From Posidonia oceanica (lineage: Eukaryota; Streptophyta; Magnoliopsida; Alismatales; Posidoniaceae): DNA of 64,000 bases. Location of the stretch: assembly GCA_037176725.1 (NCBI GenBank), contig JAZBRS010000023.1:25477001-25541000 (forward strand). Reading direction: 5' to 3'. Positions 1-10,281 of the stretch are shown piece after piece. The notes under the pieces are model-generated. The model saw only the letters and a list, made by a program, of their open reading frames with translations. It did no database searches and was not told the DNA's origin. Positions within the stretch are counted from its first letter, which is position 1, and each line of letters begins with the position of its first letter. A program made the position numbers and the translations under genes.

Positions 1-790
1 GTGCACATGAATGGAGTCTTGTCTAACCCATCCTCATTGATCCCTAGGTTCCGGAGTGTGGATAAGGAACTAAGGCTTCGGCTTGCTCCGGTGTCAACTA
101 GCACTCTTTGCAGCACATAATCATTGATGCCCACTGTGATAACAAGCGGTAGTTCTTGCTGGGACGGTGGCGGCAGCTCGGATTCTCTGAAGACGATATT
201 TTCTTGTTCAAATTGCTTGGTTGCTTTTTGAACTAAGGCAAGAGAGTTTTCTTCCTCCGTGCTGTTCTGTGGCTCATCTATTGCACCAAAGTTGAACTGG
301 TTGAGGAGGCCAAGATCTTCAATTATTTGCTCTTCCTCTGCACCGCTGTTCTAGTCATCATCTAAGATTATTTCTTCGCCCTCTGCTTGACTATCACAGT
401 CATCGTCTGAGATTGTGCCCCATTCCTCCTTAGGTTGCTGAGGCTCCTCTTCTTGCAGGGCATGAATCTCAGGGACTTCATCATCTTTGAATGCCATTAT
501 TTTATGATTAGGAAGGAGATTATTATAGATTTGCTGATGTGCCCCTGTTCACTCCCTCTGTTTGGCCCTTTCAACTAGGACAACCCACTCAAACAGATCT
601 GCCTCTACCATGTCATATACTGTATCTCTGAAGGTCCAGCAGTCATCTATGTTGTGACCACGTCTCCTGTGGAATGGGCAGTATTTGCTCTGGTCACAAT
701 TTGGAGCTTCTGGCTTGGTTGGTGGGAGTTCAATTGCTTTTGTGCCATCTAATTATATGAACATGTCTGTGTAGTAACTCTGAAAATCGA
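1..790 (-). pseudogene. Gag zinc knuckle to protease fragment of an older Ty3/Gypsy element (Z)
   Basis: On the minus strand one reading frame runs through most of this segment. It starts with IDFQSYYTDMF near 790, then a zinc-knuckle-like CPFHRRRGHNIDDCW (about 635-690), then an acidic linker rich in D and E (about 330-520), and ends in a retropepsin core with VLVDTGASRSL near 80-105. This order (nucleocapsid, linker, protease) is that of a Tat/Ogre-like gag-pro. At least three in-frame stops break it: after YYTDMFI, after ERAKQRE and in the DDD/NSG acidic region. The D-T-G-A protease signature differs from the D-N-G-S of elements 1 and 2, so Z is a different family. The fragment is cut at 790 by insertion of element X and continues outside the window on the left. 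Confidence 0.8.
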
Positions 791-3532
791 TGCATTCATG
801 CACGATGCCAAAGCTCGTGTGCACCGACCGATAGTAGGCCATTATGAGCGGGTGGATCTGAGGAAGGAAACTTGACTCAAAAACACCGAAAAAGGAGGAA
901 AAACAAAGATAAAGCAAATTCGGAGTCGCCACCTAGTCTATTAAATCGGGAGACAAGGAAAACCAGGGAAATGCATGAAAAACATGCAAAAGGATGCAAT
1001 GTTATGCAATGATATGACTCATGTCTAGGATGAGGGCATAATGGTCATTGCGTGCCAAGAGAAAGGGTAAAGACTCTTGTTACGCATGGGGAAGGTGTTA
1101 GGCACCCCTGATACGTCCGAAATCGGTCTTTCTAGGCTTCTCGCTCGCATATGCAGGATGTCAACAATTGCTTGCCTTTACTGTACGCCCGAGGGTGAGG
1201 GATGCTATGAATGCCTATGAATGCTTTACTTGCTTAAAATGTCATGATGCATGAATGAAATTAAACGTGGAGTCTATGTGCTCAGCAACGCTACCTGTGT
1301 TCCAAATCGGGTATGCCTTGGTTCGTAAGAACTCCAGACAGTAAGCATCATCGTCCTAAATGCAATGCAGGCAAGAAACAAAACGTCGGAATAAAACCAT
1401 GCAATGCGAAGCAGAGACATGCAACATGTGTTTGTGAAAACATGCAGAGTTTAATGAAAACATGCTAGAAATCTGATCAAAATCAAAATGCTGCAAAGAG
1501 ACGATAAACAAACTCGGGAAGCAAAGCTGAAAGCGAACAAGTGAAATAAACAAGATGCAAAGCGACTGCAGGGGTGGCTCTGGCTGCTGTCTGAGCTGTA
1601 GCCTAGGTCACCGCCCTGAATGGCGACAATGCATGTTGCCGGTGAGATCAGCGAGGCACACGTCGCCTGTCAAAGTGGCAACTGAACCCAGTCGCCGGTG
1701 TGTGCAGCGCCTGAGCTTGTTGCCTAGGACACTGGCAATAGAGGCATGCATAGTGTTTCCAAATAGCAAACTTCATGGCCGAAAACAAACTAGCTAAATG
1801 ATGCGAAATGGTAAACTAAATGCATGGAAATGAAGATGGCATATTCAGGTTTATGATGATGCAAACAAATTGTGAAATGGATGCCTAGGTCTCAAGATAC
1901 AGCGGCCTCAATTTCGGCCGTAGAGCTGCCAAAAGTTACAGGTTAGTCGCCAGTTACACTAACGACAGTACTGCAACTCTAGTTGCTCAAACTGCCAACT
2001 TTGGGACCAAATCTGGAACCCATGGCTATGCAAAATGATGATATAATTATATGAACATGTAAAGCAAACATCCATGATCACAAACATGCAAAGAACAATA
2101 AAAAAGGAGCTTTGGGTTGGCCGAAGCAACGACCCAAAGTTCGACCGGCAGGCAGCTGGAGGAGCAGGTTAGTCACCGCTCACGTTGGCGCCTAACCTGG
2201 CAGTCCTTCGGCACTGGAGAAGGAAGCTAAACACGGCTAAGGAAAGCTCCTAAAATCTATCTAAATATCTAGAAAGCAAGCATGAAGCTTGACGAAGTTA
2301 GTGATAGGATCGTTCACCTGCGGGGGCACGTGGAGTGGCTCCCCAACGTGGCTCGTCGGCGCACGCCGGCGTCGAGGTTGTTGTGGCATAGGAGGGAGCG
2401 GCAGCTGCTCGGGAGGATTGGGTTGAGTTCGTAGCGACCAGGAGATGGTGTGTGCATGATTTGATGAAGTTTGGTGCCACGGGATGGCTTTTGGCAGTGT
2501 TGGCCAGCGGTAGACAAGGAGGGGCGGCGAGCTCGGTTGCGCAGCAGCTGTGGGGTTGTTCGCGGTGGTTTGAGGCCGTGGGAAGGATGGACGGGATGCA
2601 AGGAAGGTGTGGGGATTGTTGGGAGTGTGTGAAGTGCTGTGGTTGCTGGATGAAGGCCGTGGGAAGACGTCGCCGGTGATGGGTTCCGGCGAGCAGCGAA
2701 GGTGCGGTGGGGCTTGGCAGTGGGAGGTTAGGGAAGGATGTAAAATCTTTCGGTGAAGGCGGTGGAGCTGGAGAATGGTGCTGGATCGCCTTGCTTCGCT
2801 TTGGATCAAGCGGCAAGGCAGAAGGTGGAAAATGGGTCGCCGTGGAAATGGGTTCTCCTCCACCTCTATTGGCTCTGGCAGAAGCCAATGGTGGTAGAGA
2901 AGGGGGCAGTGAGTGGCGTGAGAGCGGGAAGAAGGCCGATTTTTGCAGGCCGAGTAAGTGGTGAGAGGATGGAAGTAAATGCGGGGCGGTGGAGAGGACG
3001 ACAAAGACGTCGCAGCAGGCGGCTGGCGAAGGCGGTGGAGATGTTTGTGGGTGTGGGGGAAAGGACGAATGGCAGGGAAGAGTAAGTGGTTCTCGTCGGC
3101 TTGTTGATGGAGGTAGTGGAGGTAGTAAGAGGGGAGGGGACGGGTGGCAGGAGACGACGGTTGTCGACAGCCGGCAGCGGCTGCATGGGAAAGGTTTGGG
3201 CGGTGGTCTGAGTTACAGTTGAGTCGCCGGTAGCCGTGGCGCCAAACTCGGTCACCACTAAACATGGCGATAAAGTCTAGTCGCCTCTGCATGTGACAAC
3301 TGAGCGTGCAACTCAGTGGACTGGGCTTCTATTGGACTTGTGTTGGTTTAAGGTTTGGGTTGTGTTGTGAAGTGGGAATTGGATGGTTTTGAATTAGTTT
3401 TGGGTAGCGTTTGGAATAGGATTGGTTTTAAAGGTTGGTTTAAGGTTTTGGGTGGAAAGTTTGAATCTGCTGCTTCTGAGCTCATTCCTCCAAGTTTGAT
3501 CCGCCGCTAGGTATCAAAATGGGGTGTCTATA
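791..3532 (-). mobile_element. 3' LTR (C1) of minus-strand element X
   Basis: Read on the minus strand it begins TATAGACACCCC at 3532, next to a polypurine tract, and ends near 791 with ...GAATGCA. The first bases probably were TGTAGACACCCC (compare C2). The left part (791-1560) matches the 3' portions of the other LTRs: the PBS-like motif at 921-931, the GGTGTTAGGCACCC island near 1100, and the block around 1330. The right part (1560-3530) is GC-rich and specific to this LTR. At 2.7 kb it is much shorter than C2 (4.7 kb). The left edge interrupts the Gag frame of Z, which fixes it as an insertion; the flanking 5 bp there are atcga. The partner 5' LTR is not in the window. Confidence 0.75.
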
Positions 3533-3548
3533 GATGCCCCTCCCTGAG
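3533..3548 (-). other. Polypurine tract of element X
   Basis: The minus strand reads CTCAGGGAGGGGCATC directly before the LTR start. This is the same arrangement as in element 1 (30611-30624) and element Y (44202-44217). The tract would prime plus-strand DNA synthesis. Confidence 0.75.
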
Positions 3549-4198
3549 CGAGGTCAAGCGTAGCGAGACCGTGGCTCAGGGTTGACAAGACACCCCTCTT
3601 GACACCGATAAGAGGCCAATGTTGCTGTAGGCATGAGTCACTTATTCGGTGGATGCACCAAAAATCATGACTCGTTGCCGAATGCAGATGTATGCGAACA
3701 CTAGGATGCTGTGCCAATGCAAAGACTAGTGTATGGTGCTGATGCAGATGTGATGCTTACACTAATGCTCATTGGCTGTACTCCACTGGGGGAAAGCGGG
3801 TGATGCATGCACGTGGTGTGGCGGAAAATGCAATGCAATGCAAAGGGTCACTGGGCAATGCAGGAAGGCCAGTCGACGAAGTGCGCTGAGTGGTGTACAG
3901 CTCTAGCATAGGGTGCCAATCGCTAAGCTTTGCTTGAAGCAAAGGCGGAGTAGGTGCAGAAAGTGAAATGCTGAAAGTAAAATGCTGTGGATGTGCATGC
4001 GATGGTAGGCACGTAATGCCAAGGAAGCGATCCTGGCCGTGCACTACCGCGAGTGTCATCTTAAGCGGGCAAACTGAATAGAGTTGCGAGTGCTGAAGAT
4101 ATTACTTTAAGCAATGCGCGATCAGGAATTCGGTTTCCTAAGCACGCCATGTCTGGGAAATGGAGTGCGGGAGTTGGGGTAATGACTATAGAGGAGTA

Positions 4199-4203
4199 GC
4201 AGT
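4199..4203. repeat. Target-site duplication, left copy (element 1)
   Basis: gcagt here pairs with acagt at 36794-36798. Joining the flanks gives a sequence matching uninterrupted element Y near 44873-44908 (gaggagtag...gcaata.gaatgcaatg), which supports this reading of the junction. Confidence 0.7.
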
Positions 4204-7200
4204 TGTTGACACCCCATTTCGACAGGGCTGAATTGGCGGATCTCTCTGGCGGCTAGGAAAAACCCAAAACCACACCTTTCTCTTCACCCTTCTTTTCAAA
4301 TCAAAACTCCAACTCAAACCTCAAAACCAAATCTAGAACTACACTCATTTTCTAACCCAAAAAAAAAACCACCCCAAAGCCCTCTCAAAACCTTACCCTA
4401 AAACCATCCAAAACCTTACCCTAAAACCATCCAACTCTAGGTCCAAACCTCCACCTCTCTCTTCCTTTTTCCCTCCAAAACCAGCCTAAACTTAACCTAG
4501 AATCGCACCCCTTTCCCAAGCCCAAAAACTAACCAAAAATCATAGGAGAACTCACCATCCCTGACTCAGCAAACCCACCAAAAATCCTAGAAATTTTCAA
4601 ACCAAAACCACTCCTAAAAACCCTAGAAAACCTAGGTAAAACTACCCTTTTTCTACACCTCAAAACCCTTCCAAAACCTTCTCAAAACCAAACCAAAACC
4701 CAAGGTCTCACACTAGAGACCCCAGGCCACACACCCACTAAATTTCACCTCTTTTCTAAACCTCTAACCCCTTCATTTACCTAAATTATCCTTTTCTCTC
4801 TCCTAGATAATTCTTTTCTCTCTCCTCTCTCTCTCTCCTGATTATCCTCCTTCTTTCGCTCCCTTCTCTCTCCTCTTCTTGCCTGGCTGTGAGCCCCCCT
4901 TTTGCGTCTATCTCTTCTTAATCTTATTTCTATTTTTACCCTATTTTTAACATTTTCTTTGATTTTCTAAAAATTGTTTTCTTCCAACCCCGCTTTTTCT
5001 TCTTTATTCCTACTTTTCTCATTTTTCCTGTTCCTTTTTCTTTTCCTTCCTCCCTTCTGATAAGTCTTCAAAAAAACCCTTAAAAACCTTCATAACTCTA
5101 AAATAAAAGAAAAACAAATCAGAACCCTAAGAAAAATAATTAAAAGACTTAAACAAACAGTTAAAAACAAGAACCTAACTAAATCTAACTAAAACTAAAA
5201 ACTAAGAAAGCAATCTAAAAAATGCAAAACTAATAAAAATAAAATGCTATAAAATCAAGGAAAAAACCAAAATATAATCAAAACAAGCAAAAGTAAAAAC
5301 CCTACTAAAAACAATCAAAAAAACAAATCCGAAAAAGAAAGAGAACAATTTAAAATACTAGGGCAAGTAATCAAGAAAAAAACTTAACTTAACAATTCTA
5401 AAAGAAACAATTTGAAAACTTAATTAAAAAGAAAAAAAAACAATCAAAATTTAAAAAAACAAGAAAAACTTAACTAAAAAATATTAAAAGAATTTAACAA
5501 ACAAAATCAAATTCAAAAGAAGACTTAAACAAAACCCTGAAGGACTAAAATCAAAAATCTAAAACTCACCCTAATCAATTTAAAAACAATCCATTAAAAA
5601 TCCTAATTAAAACCCCAACTCAACAAGAAAAACTTAATAAGAAAAACCTGACTAAAAATAATTAAAAATTTAACAAATATTTAAAACAAGATCAAGAAGC
5701 AAATTAAAGGAGAACTTAAAATCCTAATCAAACATTAAAACTCTTCCTAATTAACCAATTAAAAACAACCATTAAAAAACTAATCTAAAAATCCTAACTT
5801 AGACAATCACCTTAAAAACATTTTCAAGTCTTTTTATTTTTTATTTTTATTTTTATTCCTATTTTATTTTATTTTTATCCTTCTTCTTTCTCTTCATTCT
5901 TTCTTTTTCATCCTTCTTCCCTTTCTTTTCTATTTCTTCTTCTCTTGGTCCGGCCCATCAGACCCAACTCTTCCCCTCCTTCCTTCTTTCTTTCTTTATT
6001 TCTTTTTTTTTTTCCCAACAGGGCCACAGCCCATGCACGAATCCTCCTCCTTCTTCCCTCCTTCCCTTCTTCTTCTTCCATTCTTCTCCCTCTCTTTCAG
6101 CTGCTAACGACAGCAGCCTCCCTCCCATTTTTCAAACCTCCCTGACACCACCTTGACCTTCCGGCCATCGCCCATCACCCACGACCAAGACCACTTCCTC
6201 CATGCCCTTCCATTGGTGGCAGAGTGACCCATTCCTTGACCATTGACTGCCCTCAATCCGGTGGAGAGGAGAGGAACAAAACCAGGGGAGAAACAGTCCA
6301 AAATCACCTTCGGCGCTCACACCTACAATCACCAAACAACCAGCTTGCTTTCCCTTCTTCCAGAACAAAAAGACTCCCCCAATCCTTCCCGGAATCCACC
6401 CCTAAAGTTGCCAACACCTGAAACAACTCAGACTAGCCTTCCCCACTGCCAAAACCACCTCTACAGGCATCCAAAAATTCCCAAACTTGGCCATCCAACT
6501 CACTGAAACACTACCTTCTCAGGCCACCCAACATCACCCCACGAAACGCTCCACAGCTCTTACACTCCACTACAAACACCTTCGGCCCCTTTTTTTTTCA
6601 GAAACTTCAAACACCCATAACACCCTCCACACTCAGTGGAATTCACTTCTGTTTCTTCCTACACGTTCCTCGAACAACCACCTAGCCACCCGTGCCCTTG
6701 CTTCGGCCTGGAACACCGCCACACACCATACCCACCTCAGCCTTCACAGCAAGAGTTCGGCCGAGCCAGAATCTACTCTGGGCATCAGAAAGCGTTTCTG
6801 GAAGCTCCGTCATCCTCCCCAGACCTCCGGCGACTCCCCCGAACCAATCCAGCACCAGCAGCCGCTACCACGCGCCGTCGCCACCTCCTCCCGGCCGACC
6901 GAAAACCACCTAGGTGGGTGGCCTTCTCCAGCGCGCGAAATAGGTGAAGCAACTCTCCTCCAGCTTCCTCTCTTTCCCCTATCACTTCTCGGCTTTTCCC
7001 CATGCCATTTCGTCGACCGCGCCGCCTGCACGAGGCCACCGGACTTGCCGTCTTCTCCGGCGCCGGGCACACCAACAGCAGCCGACGTCGCCGTCCGGTG
7101 CCCCTACATGCCGCCACATGCCGTCTGCTGCTCCGCCACACCACGCCGGACTCCCCCGCTCCCCGCCTGCGCCGCGCCGACCCCTCCTCCACCGGTCCAG

Positions 7201-8412
7201 AGAGGTCACCGACGAGCTCTGGCCTTCTCCCCTGTAGCACGCCCCTTGTTACTTCTTTTCTTTTATTTTATCGTTAACTTAATATGTTTGCCTCACATTG
7301 CATTGCCATCTTGTTAAGTTTTTAACATTGCATCTAGGTCCTGCTCAGTTTAAGATCTATTTAAATTCGAATTCAAATCATATTGAATTGCAGTTAAAAC
7401 CTATATTTTTGCTTATTTGCACTCTCATCCAGTTGCAGTTCATTTCCTTTAATTGTCTTTTAAATTAAGCCCTGCATGTTTCTTGTATTTTATATTGGTC
7501 CTCTACTGTTATGGTTTAACTTTATTTCTTTAGATCTAGTCCAGTTAGTTGCTATATTTGCATATCAGTCCGATCTTAGTTCAACATAGCTTGCTGTGCT
7601 TTACTGTCTGCCCCAGCATGTTTTTATTTTTGCAATTAGGTCCTTTAGTTGTTAAATGCCATCTAAATGCTTGCTGTTATCTTATTAAATTGCTGTTAAG
7701 TCCTGATCTTTGCATTATTTGCAACATGGTCCTCTGATCTGTTATCAAGCATTCTGTTTTCACCTTTCATTTACTGCATTGCATTCTTAGCCCTTGTTTC
7801 CTAATTTTGCACATAGGTCCTCTGCATCATGCACAGCATGCATTTAGCTTGCATTTTTCTTACAAAAATTGCATTTCAACCCCTGCATGTTTTAAAATTG
7901 CATATAGGTCCTTCATTTGATTGCAAAGCTTATTCCAATACATGTTTACCTTATTAGATTGCATTTTAAACCCTGCATCTTGCAAAATTGCATTCAGACT
8001 CCCGAGTTTTCAAAAATCTTGCATTTAGACTCCTAATTCTTCAAGATCTTTGCATTTAGGCCCCCACTTTCTCAAAAATTGCATATAAGTTCCCAATTTT
8101 TCTAAAAAATCATCCTTAGGTCTTTTCTTGCATTTTGCATGCATTGCACTCATGCATTCTTGCATTTGGCATTCCTCACACACACTTAAGCATTCTTAGC
8201 TCCCATTCACATGGGAAGACCTGTTGTGCACACCCCTAGGACCTCCTGTGCACCTAGATCCATTCTTCTCCCCTGTTCTGGCCCCTCTGCCTTGAAGCTG
8301 GGATATCTTCGGATCCGGCCGTTGGATCTTCTCAAACAAGCTACCTGGACGACCCCGGCGAATCGCTCTTCAGCATGGACCAAGCAGATCTCAGATCAGG
8401 CTTCAGATTTCC

Positions 8413-8421
8413 CAGGTAAGT
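8413..8421 (+). promoter_or_regulatory. Splice-donor-like site in LTR A1
   Basis: CAG|GTAAGT, a perfect plant 5' splice consensus, at the end of a block of about 200 bp conserved between A- and B-type LTRs. Homologous positions read TAG|GTAAGT in A2 (34824-34832), CAG|GTATGT in B2 (49382-49390) and CAG|TTATGT in B1. Use in splicing is inferred, not shown. Confidence 0.4.
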
Positions 8422-8884
8422 CCTCCTGAACTCCTGCACAGCATTCATTTGCACACCATTTGCATTGCATGCATCGTTTTCGCTTTCCGTTTCTTCGAAC
8501 ATGTAGAATAGGACTTCTTCTTCTTATCTATCAACTCTACTCCCCTTTTTCGCGTATTCCCAAGTGCTTTGTGTTGCGTTTTCCCTGGGTTCACCACTAA
8601 TTACGACTTTCTTCCCCTTTTCCACGATCTGATCACACTGCGAGCTTTGGGCAGCGTGCGAGAAATATCGTGGGACGGTTTAGTGGGAAACAGTTACAAA
8701 ATGGAGGTGATCCTTCCACTGGCTTATTTTCCCCATTGTAGGTCTTCACACCTACTCTGCGCGGCCCTTAAACAGTGTCTGTTCTCACACACGCACTGTT
8801 TGCTTCTCCTTTCGCTTCTCTTGGCCTCTCTCTTTGCATTTGCATCTGCATGGCTTTGTCGATGTTTTATTCTGCTTTGCTTTT

Positions 8885-9560
8885 GGCACCGTTTCACGTG
8901 CCCGCCTCTTCTTTGGCACCGTTTCGTGTGCCCGCTTCGTCTTCGGCTCCGTCTTGCGTGCTTGCTTTGTTTTTGGCACCGTTTCGCATGCCCGCTCTGT
9001 CTTTGGCACCGTTTCGCGTGCCTGCTTCGCTTTTGGCACCGTTTTGCGTGCCCGCTCTGCTTTTGGCACCGTTTCGCGTGCCCGCTTCGTCTTTGGCGCC
9101 GTTTTGCGTGCCCACTCTACTTTTGGCACGATTTCGCGTACCCGTTTTGTCTTTGGCACCGTTTTGCGTGCCCGCTCTGCTTTTGGCACCATTTTGCGTG
9201 CCCGCTTTGCTTTTGGGCACCGTTTCGCGTGCCCGCTTCGTCTTTGGCACCGTTTTGCGTGCCCGCTTTGCTTTTGGCACCATTTTGCTTGCCCGCTTTG
9301 TCTTTTGGCTCCGTTTCACGTGCTTGCTCTATTTTTGGCACCGTTTTGCGTGCCCGCTTCGTTTTCTGGCACCGTCTTGCGTGTCTGCTTTGTTTTTGGC
9401 ACCGTTTCGCGTGCCCGCTCTGTCTTCACATCGTTTTGCTTGCCGCTTTGCTTTCTCACACCGTTTTGCGTGCCGCTTTGCTTTCTCGCATTGTTTTGCG
9501 TGCCGATCTTGTTTTCTTGCACCGTTTCGCGTGCCGCTTTCCACTTCTCGCATTGTTTTG
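8885..9560 (+). repeat. 30-bp minisatellite in LTR A1
   Basis: Tandem units of about 30 bp built on GGCACCGTTTCGCGTGCCCG. Units become shorter and less regular after about 9420. Because 30 is a multiple of three, all frames stay open and produce long but meaningless ORFs on both strands. The A2 copy is about 119 bp longer, close to four units. Confidence 0.85.
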
Positions 9561-9827
9561 CATGTCTTATGCCGTTCTCCTTTGCATGTCACCTGCATTG
9601 CTTGGTTTTACCGTCGTTTTGCTTTTTCACTTGCATTTGCATATAGGGCAGTGATGCTTACTGCCTCGAGTTCTCACGAGCCAGGTTTTGCCTAGTTCGG
9701 ATCACAGACAGCACTGCTGAGCACTTAGACTGCACGTTTACTTTCTTGCATTGCATTCGCCACTTAGAGCACACTTATGAGCATTCATTCAGGCATACAT
9801 TGGCACTTAGGCATTCAAAGTCTGCAT

Positions 9828-9972
9828 TTCCCTGCGTATGCGAGCGTAAGCCTAGAAAGACCGATTCTCGGGCGTGTTGGGGGTGCCTAACACCTTCCCC
9901 GCACGTAACAGGAGTCCTTGCCCGGTCTCTTGGCCCACAATGACCATATTGCCCTTATCCTAGGCATGAGTC
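9828..9972 (+). other. Sequence island shared by all six LTRs (A1 copy)
   Basis: Contains CCTAGAAAGACCGATTCTCG and GGGTGCCTAACACCTTCCCC. Closely similar copies lie at 29100-29250, 36358-36505, 50338-50490 (plus strand) and 1028-1160, 39850-39990 (minus strand), although the rest of these LTRs differs strongly. GGTGCCTAACACC is itself a short dyad. Confidence 0.7.
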
Positions 9973-10088
9973 ATCTCAATTGCACTCCTTTGCATTTGTT
10001 TTCCTTTGCATTGCATTTCTTGCTTGGTTTTGCGTGTTAATTGACGCATTTCCCCCGGTTTTCCTTGTCTCCCGATAATAGACACGGC

Positions 10089-10098
10089 GGCGACTCTG
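10089..10098 (+). other. PBS-like motif inside LTR A1
   Basis: GGCGACTCTG repeats the first part of the true primer site at 10264 (TGGCGACTCTG), 175 bp upstream of it and inside the LTR. All LTRs in the window keep this motif at the same place. Confidence 0.6.
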
Positions 10099-10263
10099 AA
10101 TTGTCTTATCTTCTTCTTTTCTTATCTTTTCTCCTCTGTTTTAAGTATTTTCGAGTTGAGCCCTCCTCCTTGGACTTAGCCGCTAATAGTGAGCCTGATT
10201 CTGATCGGTGCACGCGAGCTTTGGCAGCGTGCATAGAAGATCTGAACACCGGGATTACTACAG

Positions 10264-10281
10264 TGGCGACTCTGCTGGGGA
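10264..10281 (+). other. Primer binding site of element 1
   Basis: TGGCGACTCTGCTGGGGA, one base after the LTR end. It is complementary to the 3' end of a tRNA of the tRNA-Arg type used by Ogre-like elements. The homologous site in element 2 has C instead of T at the tenth base. Confidence 0.85.

Larger units (their letters stand above)
3533..4203 (-). mobile_element. 3' UTR of element X, part next to its LTR
   Basis: Non-coding segment homologous to 44202-44926 (element Y) and, near its LTR end, to 30440-30624 (element 1). It contains one copy of a roughly 130-bp segment (about 4024-4150) that recurs at 36883-37012 and 44703-44832. Element 1 interrupts it after 4203; the sequence resumes at 36799. 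Confidence 0.7.
4204..10262 (+). mobile_element. 5' LTR (A1) of element 1
   Basis: Starts TGTTGACACCCCATTTCG and ends GGGATTACTACA, 6,059 bp. Sections in order: C/A-rich with many AAAACC motifs (4204-4760); CT-rich (4760-5060); A-rich, G-poor block (5060-5830); T-rich then GC-rich block (5830-7250); a T-rich block with repeated TTGCAT...AGGTCC (7300-8170); a conserved block ending in a donor-like CAGGTAAGT (8200-8421); a 30-bp minisatellite (8885-9560); the island shared by all LTRs (9828-9972); a PBS-like motif (10089-10098). Its partner is A2 (30625-36793), not the B-type LTR at 23596. Confidence 0.9.

Noticed and set aside
2261..3292. 343-codon minus-strand ORF and overlapping frames in LTR C1
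   Set aside because: Several frames on both strands are open at once in GC-rich LTR sequence; no domain, no counterpart kept in C2.
6487..7317. 276-codon plus-strand ORF in LTR A1
   Set aside because: The same region in A2 (32899-33728) is broken into shorter frames; Pro/Ser/His-rich and without known motifs. Treated as non-coding LTR.
8211..8429. 72-codon ORF at the conserved LTR block (also 34622-34840)
   Set aside because: ATG and frame are present in A LTRs only; B LTRs lack the ATG and have stops. Conservation is better explained by an RNA or splice element.
8569..9654. Long ORFs across the minisatellite (also 35136-36173 on the minus strand, 345 codons)
   Set aside because: The 30-bp period keeps all frames open; the products are ten-residue repeats such as HAKRCQKQSG with no conserved frame choice.
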